This document shows positions 32,956-42,360 of a stretch of 64,000 nt of DNA, in pieces. Source of the stretch: Patulibacter minatonensis DSM 18081 (GTDB lineage: Bacteria > Actinomycetota > Thermoleophilia > Solirubrobacterales > Solirubrobacteraceae). The stretch lies in NCBI RefSeq assembly GCF_000519325.1, contig NZ_KI912613.1, forward strand, positions 585,836-649,835, read 5' to 3'. Each line of letters opens with the position of its first letter. The first letter of the stretch is position 1. A program made the translations under genes and the position numbers. The notes beneath the pieces are model-generated. The model searched no databases. It had not been told where the DNA came from and worked only from the letters and a program-made list of their open reading frames with translations.

Positions 32956-35900
32956 TCAGCCACCACCCATCGCGGTGCGCGCAGCGCGCACCCACGCGCG
33001 CCTGCGCGTCGCCGCCGTGTCCTCTCGGCCGGGCGCCTCCGCTCCGTCGCAGGCCTGCAGCTCCTCCAGGAGGGACAGCGCACGAGGACGATCCTCCGTC
33101 GTCACGGCGTGCACCGCCGCCTCGCTCAGACCCCGGGCCAGGTACGCCGACCGTGCATGGCCGTCGGGCAGCAGGTCGTCGGCGGCGACCCGCGCCGCGC
33201 GCAGCATGTGCTCGTAGGCGGTCGCCGCCGCCGAGCCCTGACCGACGCGACCCAGGGCCCGTGCGTGCAAGGAGTGCGCCCGCGCCGCCCGGTGCGCCGA
33301 CGATCCCGAGGGCACGTCCTCCGCGGCCACGGCGTCCGCCAGCTGCGCCGACTCGGCGAGGTCGGGGATGGCCTCGTCGTCCCGTCCCGCGACGAGGAGC
33401 TGTCGGCCGGACCACTCGACCGCGTCCTGCAGCGCCGCGAGAGCCTCGGACGACCCCGGGGCCCGCGCGACCCCGCCGCGGCGGATCGCGACGATCGCGG
33501 ACCCCGCGGCGCGCCAGCGTCCGGGGACGTCGATCGAGCGCTCGAGGTGCTCGACCACGCGGTCGACCGCCCCGGGTCCGTGACCGGCGAGTGCGTCCAC
33601 CAGGGCTTCGAGGCAGCGCCGTGACGCCTCGGCCTGGTCGGGGTCAGCCTCCCGGAGCACCTCGGTGCCCTGCGCGGCCGCCGCCAGCCAGCTCGAGACC
33701 TCGTCGACCGGGCCGGCACCGAGCGCCAAGGGCTCGATCGTCGCCATCGCCTCGGCGTGCAGATCCGATCGCCCCCCGCCGTCCGCGATCAGCGCCGTCT
33801 CGGCCAGCGCCCACATGATCGTCGTGCGGTGGATCGCGGGGTCGTCGTCCGCACGCAGCTCGTCCACGACGAGCCCCAGCACCTCGACGGCGAGCTCGGG
33901 GTGTCCGTCGCGGGCCGCTTCCACCGCCAGCGATCGCAACGTCTCGACCCGCGCCGCGATGCTCTCGGCGAACGGCGTGCCCGCGTGGCGGCAGAGACGG
34001 ACGAGGGAGACGAGCTCGGGGTGCAGCTCCCGGATCGTCCGCGCGTCCCGCTCCCCGATCGCGATCCGCAGTCGGCGCACCGCGGCCCGCACGAACGCGC
34101 CTCGGACCTCCCGGAGCGTGTCGGCCTCGGTGAACGCGAGGTTCTCGATGTCGAGCCGGGTGCGGCTCCGGCGGCGGAACGCGAGTCCCTGGCGGTGCCG
34201 GCGTCCCTCCGGCCAGACGGCGAACACCTCGCGGGCGGTGGTGAGGGATCGCTCCAGCAGGGGGATCGACGTCCGATGCCGCCACCCGTCGAGCGCGCAC
34301 CCGACGAGGACGTCGAGTGCGCGGAGCTGCAGCACCTGTCGCCGGTGATCGGGTTCGTCCGGCAGCTGGTCCGCGGCCCGGAGCGCTTCGGAGGCGGCGA
34401 CGAGCGCCTCCGCGTCGCCGCCGAGCGCGTGGAGGGCCTCCGCGATCAGCACGAGTCCGTCCGCGAGGTCTTGGACGGGCGCCGGGTACCTCGTGCCCTC
34501 AGCGACGCTCCACAGCCGCTTGCCGATCTCCTCGATCTCCTGACGGGCGCGGGCACGAGCGTCCGGACCGTCCGCCTCGCGGAGGACGAAGATGCGGCTG
34601 CGCGGGTCGTCCAGGGTCGACGCGAGAGCCGTCCGCTCGCCCTGGTCGAGCCCCGGCGCGGAGAGTGCGAGGTCGGCGACGAACTCGCGGACGGGGGTGT
34701 GCGTCATCCCGGGTGACATGACGTGCGGGTTCATCGACCCGCCGGACCGCGGAGGCTCGTCGGTGACGGCCGCGGACAGCACGTCGATCGCGGTCCGGTC
34801 CGGGCGCTGTGCGGCGATCGCCTCGGCGGCCACGCGGAGGGCCCCGTCACGGGCGCGCGCCCCGCGGTGCAGGCGCTCACAGCACGCCGCCACGGCGTCG
34901 ACCGTCGGCCGGGTCGCGTGGAGCAGGTGCGTGAGCAGCTCCAGGTCGTCGATCGGGTCCTCGGTCTGCGCACGGTTGAGGTGGGAGACGATCGCCACCC
35001 GGGCTTCGGGGATCACGTCCCGGACCGAGCGCTCCGCCGCCAGACGGCCTGCCTCGTTCCGGAAGGTGAGCCGGGTTCCCCCGACACCCGTCGTCAGAAG
35101 TCCGTCCAGCGAGCGGACGACACCGGCGACGACCAGGTCCGAGCTCTCGCAGATGGTCACGAGGTCGGCGCGGCGAAGTCCGAAGGGCGACGCGACGAGG
35201 AGGCCGAGGACCTTCCGCACCGCGGTGGTTCCGTAGCGGACACCCGTGCGCTCGACGACGCGCGAAACGAGCGACCCGAGATCGTGGGGGAACGATGCGG
35301 CGGTCCGTCGGAGCAGGAGCTCGGGTCCGTCGTCGCCATCGGTCTCGGACTGCCGGAACTCGTCCTCACCGAACGCCCGGAGATCGTCGACGGCGACGCG
35401 CAGCCAGAGCGGCCACCGCGGGTGCGCACCCAACGCGCCGGCGACGGCCGGGGAGATCGCCCGGTGCTGCGCCGCGGCGATCCCCCGTGCCGCATCGGCG
35501 GCCTGCTCCTCCCCCAGCGGATCGAGATGGATCCGTGCGAGGCCGCGCGCCGCCAGGAGCCGGCCATCGGCGCTCTCGGTCGTCGTCACGATCGCCGGGA
35601 CCCCCAGGTCGCGCAGGAGGTCGAGTCGCGCACGGGCCCCGCTCGGGTCCATCCGGTCGAGTCCGTCGATCGCGACGACGAGCCCGGGGTGCCGGGCGGC
35701 TTCGGCGTACCACGCCTCCACCAGCTCCTCGCCCCCGATGGCGGACGGCCGCTGGATGGCGCCCGACGACTCCAGCAGCGACAGCATCCCGCGTTCCCTC
35801 CGCGTGAGCTCGGGGAACACCGGAGGCTCCCCGCCACATCGTCGGATCAGCCGGCGCACGATGCCGTCGTGATCACGGACCTGCGGCAGCGCGCCCACGG

Positions 35901-36771
35901 TGTGGGTCACGACGGTGCGCCCCGACTCGCGGAGGCGGGCGATCGAGGCCGCCCACACGGCGGACTTGCCCGAACCCGAGGGGCCCTCGATGCAGGCACC
36001 GGCGCCCGCATCCACGGCGGCGAGCACGCCCTCCACCGCCTCATCGTTCCCCGCCACGCCCCGGGCGACCTCGGCGATGAACAGCCGCTCGGCCGCGTCG
36101 TACGGGTCGGTGCCGGCGGCGCCGCGGCGACGGGCGATCGCCTCGACCCGCGGTGCCAGTGCCGACACCACGCGATCCTCGAACCCGGAGAGGTCGACGA
36201 CCCGTTCGCCGTCGCACCGGGCGACGTACCGCTCGATCGCGCTGTCCGGCACCTGCGCCCGCAGCAGCCGGACCGCCGCCTGGTCCTCGTCCCTCCATCC
36301 GGGCGGCGTCGGGCCCTCGATGTCGCGGACGAGGAAAACGGGATCCGCGTCGGGGTCGAGCAGGGCTCCGTAGTGCACCTCGAGCGCGGTGACGGATCGG
36401 ACGTCGGCGTCCGGACCGAGCCCGGCCTCGATCGCGACCTGCCGGAACCGCCGGGCGGGCGGCTCCCAGCCCGCCCGATCGCCGAGCAGCCCGAGGAAGA
36501 CCGGCCGGCATCGATCGATCTCGGCCAGGCAGACGTCGAGCACCCGGTCGTGACGCTCGTCGTCCGACAGGGTCGAGGTGTCGACGCCCCACCGCAGGTC
36601 CACGAAATCGATCCGGGCCCCCAGGGGCTCGAGCAGCTCGTCGAGCCGGTGCCGGACGGCGCCGTTGAGCACGTCACGCTCCGCGTGGAAGTCGCGGAAC
36701 GTCGACGAGACGAACACGGGAACGAGCGTGACGTCGTCGACGCCCTCGGCATCCGGACCCCGGCGACTCAT
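32956..36771 (-). CDS. DUF4062-STAND NTPase with helical-repeat C-terminus
   Basis: 1271 residues. The N-terminal DUF4062 domain (about 14-210; PVFVSSTFRDFHAERD, RPVFLGLLGDRAGW) is a TIR/SLOG-like alpha-beta module. A STAND-type P-loop NTPase follows: Walker A GPSGSGKSA (263-271, Lys269), Walker B LVVAIDGLDRM (364-374), sensor AIVTTTES near 390, and a winged-helix-like region. Residues about 650-1260 are alpha-helical TPR-like repeats, the usual ligand- or partner-sensing arm. Such proteins oligomerise on sensing a trigger and activate the N-terminal effector, as in animal and bacterial NLR-like immunity. ATG 36771 overlaps the upstream stop (ATGA). Confidence 0.85.
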   Translation of the reverse strand: MSRRGPDAEGVDDVTLVPVFVSSTFRDFHAERDVLNGAVRHRLDELLEPLGARIDFVDLRWGVDTSTLSDDERHDRVLDVCLAEIDRCRPVFLGLLGDRAGWEPPARRFRQVAIEAGLGPDADVRSVTALEVHYGALLDPDADPVFLVRDIEGPTPPGWRDEDQAAVRLLRAQVPDSAIERYVARCDGERVVDLSGFEDRVVSALAPRVEAIARRRGAAGTDPYDAAERLFIAEVARGVAGNDEAVEGVLAAVDAGAGACIEGPSGSGKSAVWAASIARLRESGRTVVTHTVGALPQVRDHDGIVRRLIRRCGGEPPVFPELTRRERGMLSLLESSGAIQRPSAIGGEELVEAWYAEAARHPGLVVAIDGLDRMDPSGARARLDLLRDLGVPAIVTTTESADGRLLAARGLARIHLDPLGEEQAADAARGIAAAQHRAISPAVAGALGAHPRWPLWLRVAVDDLRAFGEDEFRQSETDGDDGPELLLRRTAASFPHDLGSLVSRVVERTGVRYGTTAVRKVLGLLVASPFGLRRADLVTICESSDLVVAGVVRSLDGLLTTGVGGTRLTFRNEAGRLAAERSVRDVIPEARVAIVSHLNRAQTEDPIDDLELLTHLLHATRPTVDAVAACCERLHRGARARDGALRVAAEAIAAQRPDRTAIDVLSAAVTDEPPRSGGSMNPHVMSPGMTHTPVREFVADLALSAPGLDQGERTALASTLDDPRSRIFVLREADGPDARARARQEIEEIGKRLWSVAEGTRYPAPVQDLADGLVLIAEALHALGGDAEALVAASEALRAADQLPDEPDHRRQVLQLRALDVLVGCALDGWRHRTSIPLLERSLTTAREVFAVWPEGRRHRQGLAFRRRSRTRLDIENLAFTEADTLREVRGAFVRAAVRRLRIAIGERDARTIRELHPELVSLVRLCRHAGTPFAESIAARVETLRSLAVEAARDGHPELAVEVLGLVVDELRADDDPAIHRTTIMWALAETALIADGGGRSDLHAEAMATIEPLALGAGPVDEVSSWLAAAAQGTEVLREADPDQAEASRRCLEALVDALAGHGPGAVDRVVEHLERSIDVPGRWRAAGSAIVAIRRGGVARAPGSSEALAALQDAVEWSGRQLLVAGRDDEAIPDLAESAQLADAVAAEDVPSGSSAHRAARAHSLHARALGRVGQGSAAATAYEHMLRAARVAADDLLPDGHARSAYLARGLSEAAVHAVTTEDRPRALSLLEELQACDGAEAPGREDTAATRRRAWVRAARTAMGGG

Positions 36772-37769
36772 GCGCCCACCCAGGGTCCGTCGTACGCGCC
36801 GAGTCCCACGAGCTCCGGCGGTGCCGGGGGCGTGTCCGGGTCGACCGCCCGTGCGGCGATCGGGATCTCGCTCCTGCACCCGATGCAGCGGATCCGGTCG
36901 TCGCGATTGCCGTCCCGTCCGCACCGGGGACAACGCCAGGGGCCTCCGGTCCGCCCCGCTGCGGCCTCGTGGTCGGCCCGGCTCGCGCTCGGCACCGACG
37001 GCACGTCGCCCGTGCCGGGCCCGGAGACGTCCGGGAACTGCCGGCGCCCCTCAGGGGTCAGGGCCCACGTCGCAGCCCCGAGGGGACGGACGACGAGACT
37101 CTCGAACGACCGCGACCCGCCGCCGTCGCGGACCGCCTCGCCCTCGACCACCGGACGCAGGGTGGTCGCGAGCCCGTCCCAACGTCGCCTGCGGGCCGCT
37201 ACGACGGCGTCCATGGCGACCGCCGCGTCCGCTCCTGAGAGGCGCAGGTCGAGACGCAGCTCGCGCCGCGCGCGTCGGGTCTCCAGCACCGTCGTGCACG
37301 AGAGCTCGTCGCCCGATCCCTGGAGCTCGGCGACCGCCTCCAGGAGGACGTGCGCCGCGTAGACGGAGTGCGTCAGGCGGAAGAGCATCGCGCTCGCCAG
37401 GTGCTCATCGATCCGGAACCGGTCACGTCCGACCAGCTTGAGCTTGGGGAGCGTCGCCACCAGGCGTCGGTCGGTCAGCACCAGCCGGCCCTTCGAGCGG
37501 TTCGAGACGCGCGGGAGCCCCGGAGTCGACGCCACCCAGTCCCGGACGCCCTCGGGGCCGTCGAGCCGGCGGACGAAGGTCGAGCACCCCGCGAGCCGCC
37601 AGGACCCGACCACCGTCTCCCCGTCGGCGAGCACGGGCTCCTTGGCGGCGTCGTGCGGCGGATAGGCGGCCGTGTCCGGCCCGTCGTCCGCCTCGTCCGG
37701 ATCCCGGACGTCTCCGAGGAGGAAGTCATCGGCCTCCACCCCGCGAAGGCCCCACCCACCGGTGCTCAT
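36768..37769 (-). CDS. PH/GRAM-like protein with C-terminal zinc ribbon
   Basis: 333 residues. The central part has the bacterial PH/GRAM signature RLVLTDRRLVATLPKL, suggesting a lipid- or protein-binding beta-barrel, followed by a long helical segment. Near the C-terminus CPRCGRDGNRDDRIRCIGC forms a four-cysteine zinc ribbon, and the protein ends with a short Pro-rich tail. No transmembrane helix is evident. Its stop overlaps the STAND start and its start lies 14 bp after the phospholipase stop, so the three are one unit. A membrane-recruiting adaptor for the STAND protein is a reasonable guess, not shown. Confidence 0.6.
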   Translation of the reverse strand: MSTGGWGLRGVEADDFLLGDVRDPDEADDGPDTAAYPPHDAAKEPVLADGETVVGSWRLAGCSTFVRRLDGPEGVRDWVASTPGLPRVSNRSKGRLVLTDRRLVATLPKLKLVGRDRFRIDEHLASAMLFRLTHSVYAAHVLLEAVAELQGSGDELSCTTVLETRRARRELRLDLRLSGADAAVAMDAVVAARRRRWDGLATTLRPVVEGEAVRDGGGSRSFESLVVRPLGAATWALTPEGRRQFPDVSGPGTGDVPSVPSASRADHEAAAGRTGGPWRCPRCGRDGNRDDRIRCIGCRSEIPIAARAVDPDTPPAPPELVGLGAYDGPWVGA

Positions 37770-37783
37770 CCGCCCGTGGCCCG

Positions 37784-38317
37784 CTACTGCTGCTGCCAGT
37801 TGTTGAACCTGCGGACGGCCTTGTACATGACCGTCGCCTCGGCCTTGCAGACCCGCTTCGCGTTGCCCGAGAACATCCGCCCGCAGATCCGGTTCATCTC
37901 GTTCCGGAACTTGACGTCGATCCTGTACCTGCGGTTCTCCGTGCGCTCCAGCATCAGCCCGTTGCCGAAGTTGCGGTAGCCGAAGTCGTGCTGGAGGCAC
38001 GCGTTGCGGAAGCGCTCGCGCAGGTGGTCGGGCGTGGGCGGGCTGCAGCCGTCGTCCGACCAGTCGAACTCGTTGTACGGGGAGGGCTTGTTGCACCCGG
38101 CGGGACCGGTCCAGCAGCCATGGGCGACGAAGTCCGCCTTCCGGGCGGCGAACTGGTCCGCGGTGTAGCCGATGGACTCCTTGCCATAGCGCAGCTGCTC
38201 CTTCGTGAAGGCGTGCGCCGGCGTCGCCGCCGACAGCGTGGCGGCCAGGGCGACCAGCGCCACGACGAGCGCGACGAGGGCTGAACGGTTGCGGAGTCGT
38301 GCGGAGAGCGCGGTCAT
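37784..38317 (-). CDS. Secreted prokaryotic phospholipase A2-like protein
   Basis: 177 residues. A signal peptide (1-36, cleavage at AHA-F) precedes a small domain with FDWSDDGCS and ACLQHDFGYRNFG. The HD pair (His110-Asp111) with paired cysteines (68, 75, 91, 107) matches prokaryotic PLA2 enzymes, which hydrolyse the sn-2 ester of phospholipids using calcium. ATG 38317 gives the clean signal peptide. A perfect island palindrome lies 111 bp upstream. A secreted lipase in front of an intracellular PH/STAND pair is an unusual combination. Confidence 0.85.
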   Translation of the reverse strand: MTALSARLRNRSALVALVVALVALAATLSAATPAHAFTKEQLRYGKESIGYTADQFAARKADFVAHGCWTGPAGCNKPSPYNEFDWSDDGCSPPTPDHLRERFRNACLQHDFGYRNFGNGLMLERTENRRYRIDVKFRNEMNRICGRMFSGNAKRVCKAEATVMYKAVRRFNNWQQQ

Positions 38318-38427
38318 GGTCGGTCCTCGGGAGGGTCGGTGGACGTCGGGCGAGCCGGGCTTCGGAGCACCGTCTCGGTCGATCGCTCCGCCAGCGTCGC
38401 ACCCGCCCGACCGATCCTCCAGCAAGA

Positions 38428-38443
38428 TCCGCCGTCTGGCGGA
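38428..38443. promoter_or_regulatory. Island palindrome upstream of the phospholipase unit
   Basis: TCCGCC-GTCT-GGCGGA, perfect, preceded by GA like three other copies. It lies in the 171-bp gap between the GNAT stop (38489) and the phospholipase start (38317). Reading leftward, a weak -10 (GACGCT) begins 29 nt after it. Confidence 0.65.
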
Positions 38444-38488
38444 GAGCTCTCCGAGGCGCCGGGCACGAGCTCGAAAGACCCGAGGAGG

Positions 38489-39544
38489 TCATCCGCCGGA
38501 CGTCGTCCCCGGCTCCAGTCTCCGGGCGAAGATCCACGCAGAGCAGCGGCAGGGGTGTCCGCAGGCCGGGCAGTCGTACTCGTGCTGTTCGCTGTCCGCA
38601 GTCCAGAAGTCCGGGATCCGGCGGATCTCCGCGAATCCGGTCGCCGACATGGCCCCCGCGATGTGGCACCCACCTTCGGCGGAGTGCCAGCCGAAGGCGA
38701 CGGCGGCGCGGGCGCCCTTCGTGGTCGCCCACTCCATGGCGTGCTCGATGAGGCTCGAGGCCGTCCCGCGTCCGCGGGCCTTCGGGATCACCGCGACGTT
38801 CTTCACCAGCACGGTGTTGCGGACATGCCGCACGCCGGGCAGCCCGTTCACCGCCCGTTCCTGCCCGGCGGGGGCGTGCGTCGAGAGTTCAGAACCCGGG
38901 ATGAGCGCGGCGGTGAGGGCGCCGATGAGCCGGCCGCGCGCGTCGCGCGCGACCAGGCAGATGGTGTCCGGATCGTGCGCCAGGGCGATCACGTCGTCGA
39001 GCGTCACGTAGGCGTCGCCGAGTGCGCTCCCGAGGAGCGCGCACACCGCGTCGGCGTCGTCGCTCGTGGCCCGACGGATGGACTCCGCCATCACGCGGCG
39101 GAACACGTAGCGCCCCTGATCGAGGCCGTTGTCGTGCGAGTCGAACCCGGCCCACATGCCGATGAGATCGCCGGCCGTACCTTTGACGTCGAGGAAGAAG
39201 GTCCCCTGGCCGCGATCGTGTGGATCGGCAGCACCATAGATGCCGTGGATGAAACCGCCGGGCTCCAGCGTGCCGACGAGGCTCCACGACCGCTCTCCGT
39301 CCTCGAGCGTGCTCCCCGTGATCCGCGTCCCGCGCTGTCGCAGCTCGGAGATGCCGTAGTGGCCGCTCACCACCCCGGCCTCGGTGTCGTCGTACAACGT
39401 CCAGTACCGCCCGGTGAGTCGATACCGCTTGTTGAGCCGATGCGCCTGCAACGCCTTGCGCGCACGCGCGGCGCCGCCGCCGATGACCGCGGCGATCCCG
39501 GCGACGCCGAGCGACGTCGCGAGATCCATGTAGGGATCCGCCAC
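38489..39544 (-). CDS. Membrane-anchored beta-barrel/GNAT fusion with C-terminal zinc-binding motif
   Basis: 351 residues. A short N-terminal helix (about 9-25) is followed by a beta-rich module (about 40-150; LTGRYWTLYDD, GHYGISELRQRGTRITG, GTFFLDV) whose G-x-W/Y-x-x-Y and I-x-G spacing recalls small calycin-like barrels, including the Cap15-type receptor of CBASS, though that link is only suggestive. A GNAT acetyltransferase follows (about 153-310) with the acetyl-CoA loop KARGRGTA (255-262). Cys325, 328, 332 and 334 could bind zinc near the end. It begins 51 bp after the upstream operon gene. Possibly a ligand-controlled acetyltransferase at the membrane. Confidence 0.65.
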   Translation of the reverse strand: MADPYMDLATSLGVAGIAAVIGGGAARARKALQAHRLNKRYRLTGRYWTLYDDTEAGVVSGHYGISELRQRGTRITGSTLEDGERSWSLVGTLEPGGFIHGIYGAADPHDRGQGTFFLDVKGTAGDLIGMWAGFDSHDNGLDQGRYVFRRVMAESIRRATSDDADAVCALLGSALGDAYVTLDDVIALAHDPDTICLVARDARGRLIGALTAALIPGSELSTHAPAGQERAVNGLPGVRHVRNTVLVKNVAVIPKARGRGTASSLIEHAMEWATTKGARAAVAFGWHSAEGGCHIAGAMSATGFAEIRRIPDFWTADSEQHEYDCPACGHPCRCSAWIFARRLEPGTTSGG

Positions 39545-39594
39545 GTCGGCTCACCCCCTCCGGACGCCGTCGGAGGACGACGATCCCCATGCCG

Positions 39595-42360
39595 TCATAC
39601 CTCCCACACCGTGCCGCTCGACGCATCGTCGGTCCCGTCGCCATCGGTGGGCGCGCCATGACCCGGCGTCTCCGCAGGGCGATCCACGTCGGCCTCCGGC
39701 CGTGCCACCGCGGCCACCGACGCCAGGGACGCTGCGCCGACGGGGTCCGTGAGCTCGATCCGCTGGACCAGCACGCGGACGGGGTGACGGAACCGCGTGG
39801 TGCCCGCGAGCGCGACCACCGTGCCCCCCGGGGGCGTGACGTCGGGCGGCGGGGGGACGACCTCCCGGACGTCGTTCTCGGAGCCGCGCTGGTCCGCCCA
39901 GTGCCGCGGGAGCATCGAGATGCCGTCGTGGTCGACGAGGATCCGTCCGAGGAACCGGCTGGGGAGCTCCTGGCCGTCGTCGACGAGTCGATCGACGGGG
40001 GTGCGGTCGAGGACGCGGAGCAGCGCGGCCCCGAGACCGCTGTGCTCGACGTCCTGGTCCTTGCCCTCCCGGACCGCCGCCAGCAGGGCCCGGCGCGGCG
40101 AGCTCGGGTCCTCCGAGGTGTCCGCCGCGGGGTCCGGCCGGACGCCGGCGTCGGCTCGCCCCTGCACCTCGACGAGGGCGTCCATCGCGTCGGCCTCGAG
40201 CGCCCCGTAGAGGTCGGAGATCCAGCGGGTGTGGAAGACCTGCTGGCGCGTCTGCTGGGCGAGCTCGCCGATGCGGGCACCGGTCTTCGGGCGGTCCACG
40301 ACCAAGGCCTCGGGGACGGTCTCCAGCCTGATCGCCGCGTCGACCAGCCGGTCCTCCGCGCGGACCTCCGTCCAGGGCCGGTGCACGAGCCAGCCCACGA
40401 TCTCCGCCCAGTCCAGGAACTCCGTGTACCGACGCTCCAGTCGGACCGCGTCCCCCGTCCGCTGAGCGCGCAGGACCGCGGTGTTGATCCCGTCGAGCTC
40501 CCGCTGCAGCTCCTCGGTCGCGTCGCGACGCTCGCGGGCGAAGCGGGACCGGACCAGCAGCAGCACGGACACGACCCAGGCCGCGAGGACCGCGAGGGTG
40601 CCGACCGCGGCGAGGATCGCGCCGGCGACGACCCAGAGCACGACCACGACGACGAGGGCGAGCGCCGACCGCAGGAGGACGCCCTTCAGCAGCGACGGGC
40701 GCTTCGGCCGCGCCGGCGCCGACGCCGCCGGGGCGGCCTTCGGGACGTCGCCCGCGGCCGTCTCGGCCGGGTCCTCCGCGCCGTCGTCGATATCGCCCTC
40801 GGCGCGTGCCCGCGTGAGCTGCTCGGCGATGTGCGCCCCGACGATCCACGTCGGCGTGCGGAGGTAGGGCGTCACCCAGACGTCCGGGTCCACGGTCGGC
40901 GTGTCCTTCGCCCCGGTGCCGGCGGCGTCGTCCGTCGGCGTGGCGTCCGCTCCGCCATCCGCCCCCGCGGGAGCGTCGGCGTCCTCGCCCGTCGCCCCGG
41001 AGACGCCGGCGCCGGTGGTCCCGGTGTCTGCGGGGTCGGCCGCCGGCGCGAAACGCGGGTCCAGTGCCAGGGGGTCGCAGGCGCGGACCTCCCGGTCGCC
41101 GGACCCCGCGGGCGGCAGGGCGCCCGGATGCGGTGCGATCGCGAGCGGGTCCGTGATCACCGCGCGGAGCGCTCCGTGCTGGAGGCGATCCGTGTCGACC
41201 CCCTCGGGCAGATCGGAGCCGTCGACCAGCCCGACGCTGAGCGTCCGCAGATCGCTCCACGCGGCGGCGACCGGACCGTCGGGGACGACGATCGGCCGGC
41301 CGAGCTGGTCGGCCAGGTCGGCGAAGCCCTGCTCGCGGCGCCACGGCCGGATCACGATGTCGGTGTCCGGACCGGCGAGGCGCATGATGCGCTTCGACGC
41401 GGCCTCGTACGCCTTCCGGGCGACGGCCTCCGCCATGTCGACCGGCTTGCGGCGGATCCGCGCCGCGAGCTCCCGTCCGAGCTCCCGGACGGCCTCGCAC
41501 AGGGAGAGCTCCTGCGGCGCGGGCAGGGTCAGGGGCTCGAAGCGGCTGAGCCCCAGGACCTCCGCGTGCTTCTCCAGGTAGCTCCCGACGACGTCGGGCA
41601 CGACCCTGGTGGCGCCGGTCGAGCGATCGAAGCGCGCAGGATCGGGGTTCGGGTAGGGCTCGTCGGTCCGGAACGTCGCCTCGGCGAGGTGCCCCGCCAG
41701 ATCACCCAGGTCGACGATGCGCGTGAACGTCCGCGCCAGCCGGACCGGAGCCGTCATGGCGCCCGACGGTCCGGGGTCGACCGCGTCGAGCGGCGAGACC
41801 GCCCCGGCCGACGCCGAGATCCAGAGGCCCGCGAGCGAGGCGAGCGCGTGCGCCGCGTGCCGGTGGTGCGCGGTGACGTCCTCGGCGAGGTGGTTGACCG
41901 CCAGCGGGTCGGTCCGGTCCTCCGGCGCCACGTAGACGTTCGCGGCGTGCCGCGAACGGAACAGCGATGCGGGCACCGCCGCCGCCACGGCCGGCGGGGC
42001 GACCACCATCGTGCACGCCAGCGGGCGCCTGGCGTCGAACACCAACACGTCCGCGGCCGCTGAGCGGAAGTCCTCCACGAGCTCGGCGAACGCGGCGTCG
42101 AGCGCGGCGTCGGTCGCCGGCGTGAACGCGACGAGCGCCACGTCGGCGGGTGCCACGCCGTCGAGGGCCTCGGCCAGCGTGTCGGTGTTCACCGCACCGT
42201 GCAGGACCGTCGTGACGCCCACGGGCGCCGGATCGTCGCCGGTCGGCCGCTCGAGCGCCGCCCACGCGAAGGGCCGGACCAGACCGGAGTCCGACCACGA
42301 CACGAGGTGCTCGAGGACGGCGTCCCCGTCCGGTGTCCGCGGTGCGAGCAGGATGCGCAT
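39595..42360 (-). CDS. Large membrane protein of the tubulin-like operon
   Basis: 921 residues, not recognised. The N-terminal 500 residues are cytosolic in style (starts MRILLAPRTPDGD; alpha-beta, then helical). A disordered Asp/Ala/Gly/Thr-rich linker (about 440-500) precedes two membrane helices (about 560-605; LLRSALALVVVVVLWVVAG, AVLAAWVVSVLLLV), then a helical and a beta region with VLVQRIEL, and an acidic end. Its ATG directly abuts the TGA of the tubulin-like gene (TGAATG), so the two are co-translated. The likely role is a membrane partner of that GTPase. Confidence 0.7.
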   Translation of the reverse strand: MRILLAPRTPDGDAVLEHLVSWSDSGLVRPFAWAALERPTGDDPAPVGVTTVLHGAVNTDTLAEALDGVAPADVALVAFTPATDAALDAAFAELVEDFRSAAADVLVFDARRPLACTMVVAPPAVAAAVPASLFRSRHAANVYVAPEDRTDPLAVNHLAEDVTAHHRHAAHALASLAGLWISASAGAVSPLDAVDPGPSGAMTAPVRLARTFTRIVDLGDLAGHLAEATFRTDEPYPNPDPARFDRSTGATRVVPDVVGSYLEKHAEVLGLSRFEPLTLPAPQELSLCEAVRELGRELAARIRRKPVDMAEAVARKAYEAASKRIMRLAGPDTDIVIRPWRREQGFADLADQLGRPIVVPDGPVAAAWSDLRTLSVGLVDGSDLPEGVDTDRLQHGALRAVITDPLAIAPHPGALPPAGSGDREVRACDPLALDPRFAPAADPADTGTTGAGVSGATGEDADAPAGADGGADATPTDDAAGTGAKDTPTVDPDVWVTPYLRTPTWIVGAHIAEQLTRARAEGDIDDGAEDPAETAAGDVPKAAPAASAPARPKRPSLLKGVLLRSALALVVVVVLWVVAGAILAAVGTLAVLAAWVVSVLLLVRSRFARERRDATEELQRELDGINTAVLRAQRTGDAVRLERRYTEFLDWAEIVGWLVHRPWTEVRAEDRLVDAAIRLETVPEALVVDRPKTGARIGELAQQTRQQVFHTRWISDLYGALEADAMDALVEVQGRADAGVRPDPAADTSEDPSSPRRALLAAVREGKDQDVEHSGLGAALLRVLDRTPVDRLVDDGQELPSRFLGRILVDHDGISMLPRHWADQRGSENDVREVVPPPPDVTPPGGTVVALAGTTRFRHPVRVLVQRIELTDPVGAASLASVAAVARPEADVDRPAETPGHGAPTDGDGTDDASSGTVWEV

